Assembly (NCBI GenBank): GCA_050942555.1
Contig: JBMNNN010000132.1
Span: forward strand, 1 to 6,006
Source of the DNA: JAAYXU01 sp050942555
Lineage (GTDB): Bacteria; Bacillota; Clostridia; Christensenellales; UMGS416
Reading direction: 5' to 3'
Length of the DNA stretch: 6,006 nt
Part shown: positions 5,897 to 6,006 of the stretch, in pieces
Position numbering within the stretch: the first letter of the stretch is position 1
How the letters are laid out: every line of letters begins with the position of its first letter
Position numbers and translations under genes: made by a program
Notes under the pieces: generated by a model
What the model was told of the DNA's origin: nothing
The model's input: only the letters and a program-made list of their open reading frames with translations
The model's database searches: none

Positions 5897-6006
5897 TCGT
5901 CGGCGCCCCCTTCCTGCCTGACCTTCTCCTCGAGCTGCTGTTTCCGGTATATATCGCTGTATATTCCGCCCAGCTCGATGAGCTCCTGGTGCGTTCCAAG
6001 CTCCAC
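5893..6006 (-). CDS. ABC transporter ATP-binding subunit, C-terminal end (5' partial)
   Basis: Reading the minus strand from 6006 gives 37 codons to a TGA at 5895-5893. The residues V-E-L-G-T-H-Q-E-L-I, followed by G-G-I-Y-S-D-I-Y-R-K-Q, are the typical end of an ABC exporter ATPase domain after the H-loop, and a charged tail follows. The rest of the gene lies beyond the window. Its stop shares four bases (ATGA) with the start of the next ABC subunit, so it is very likely the partner half of a heterodimeric exporter. Whether its own catalytic site is degenerate, as is common in such pairs, cannot be seen. Confidence 0.85.
   Translation of the reverse strand: MELGTHQELIELGGIYSDIYRKQQLEEKVRQEGGADE

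Noticed and set aside
5262..5999. 245-codon minus-strand frame overlapping the ABC gene
   Set aside because: It is out of frame with both ABC subunits. The real frames give a clear ABC C-terminus and a complete ABC protein.

Overview
The window is GC-rich DNA from what is most likely an endospore-forming member of the Clostridia. The main evidence is a short gene at 1969-2136 for a small acid-soluble spore protein of the SspF-like alpha/beta type. AGGAGG-type ribosome binding sites, short intergenic gaps and a heterodimer-style ABC exporter pair fit the same group. The genus cannot be read from the sequence; a high-GC gut or sediment clostridial lineage is only a guess.

Layout from left to right. 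(1) Plus strand, 1-1857: the 3' part of an alpha/beta-hydrolase gene (acetyl xylan esterase / dienelactone hydrolase-like) is followed after 24 bases by a complete ZIP-family metal transporter gene, probably in one operon. (2) 1858-2262: a promoter-like element, the spore-protein gene, and two consecutive stem-loops, the second being a probable bidirectional terminator. (3) Minus strand, 3705 down to 2263: a QueG-like iron-sulfur/cobalamin reductase gene, followed by a small membrane protein with an arginine-rich stretch and a C-terminal zinc ribbon. The second gene has its own extended -10 promoter in the 54-base gap. (4) Plus strand, 3769-3960: a 63-residue cysteine-containing membrane protein of unknown function built from two near-identical hydrophobic segments, divergent from the reductase gene and closed by a hairpin terminator. 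(5) Minus strand, 6006 down to 4052: the last 37 codons of one ABC transporter subunit overlap by 4 bases (ATGA) with a complete second ABC half-transporter of 614 residues. These two probably form a heterodimeric exporter of the BmrCD/LmrCD type.

Most of the window is ordinary chromosomal housekeeping and transport. No mobile element, CRISPR array, rRNA or recognisable tRNA was seen, and there is no clear novel multi-gene system. The most unusual item is the duplicated small membrane protein at 3769-3960. Its two copies differ almost only at synonymous positions and are joined by a perfect 9-base tandem duplication. The next most unusual are the spore protein, with an altered protease-recognition region, and the arginine-rich zinc-ribbon membrane protein.
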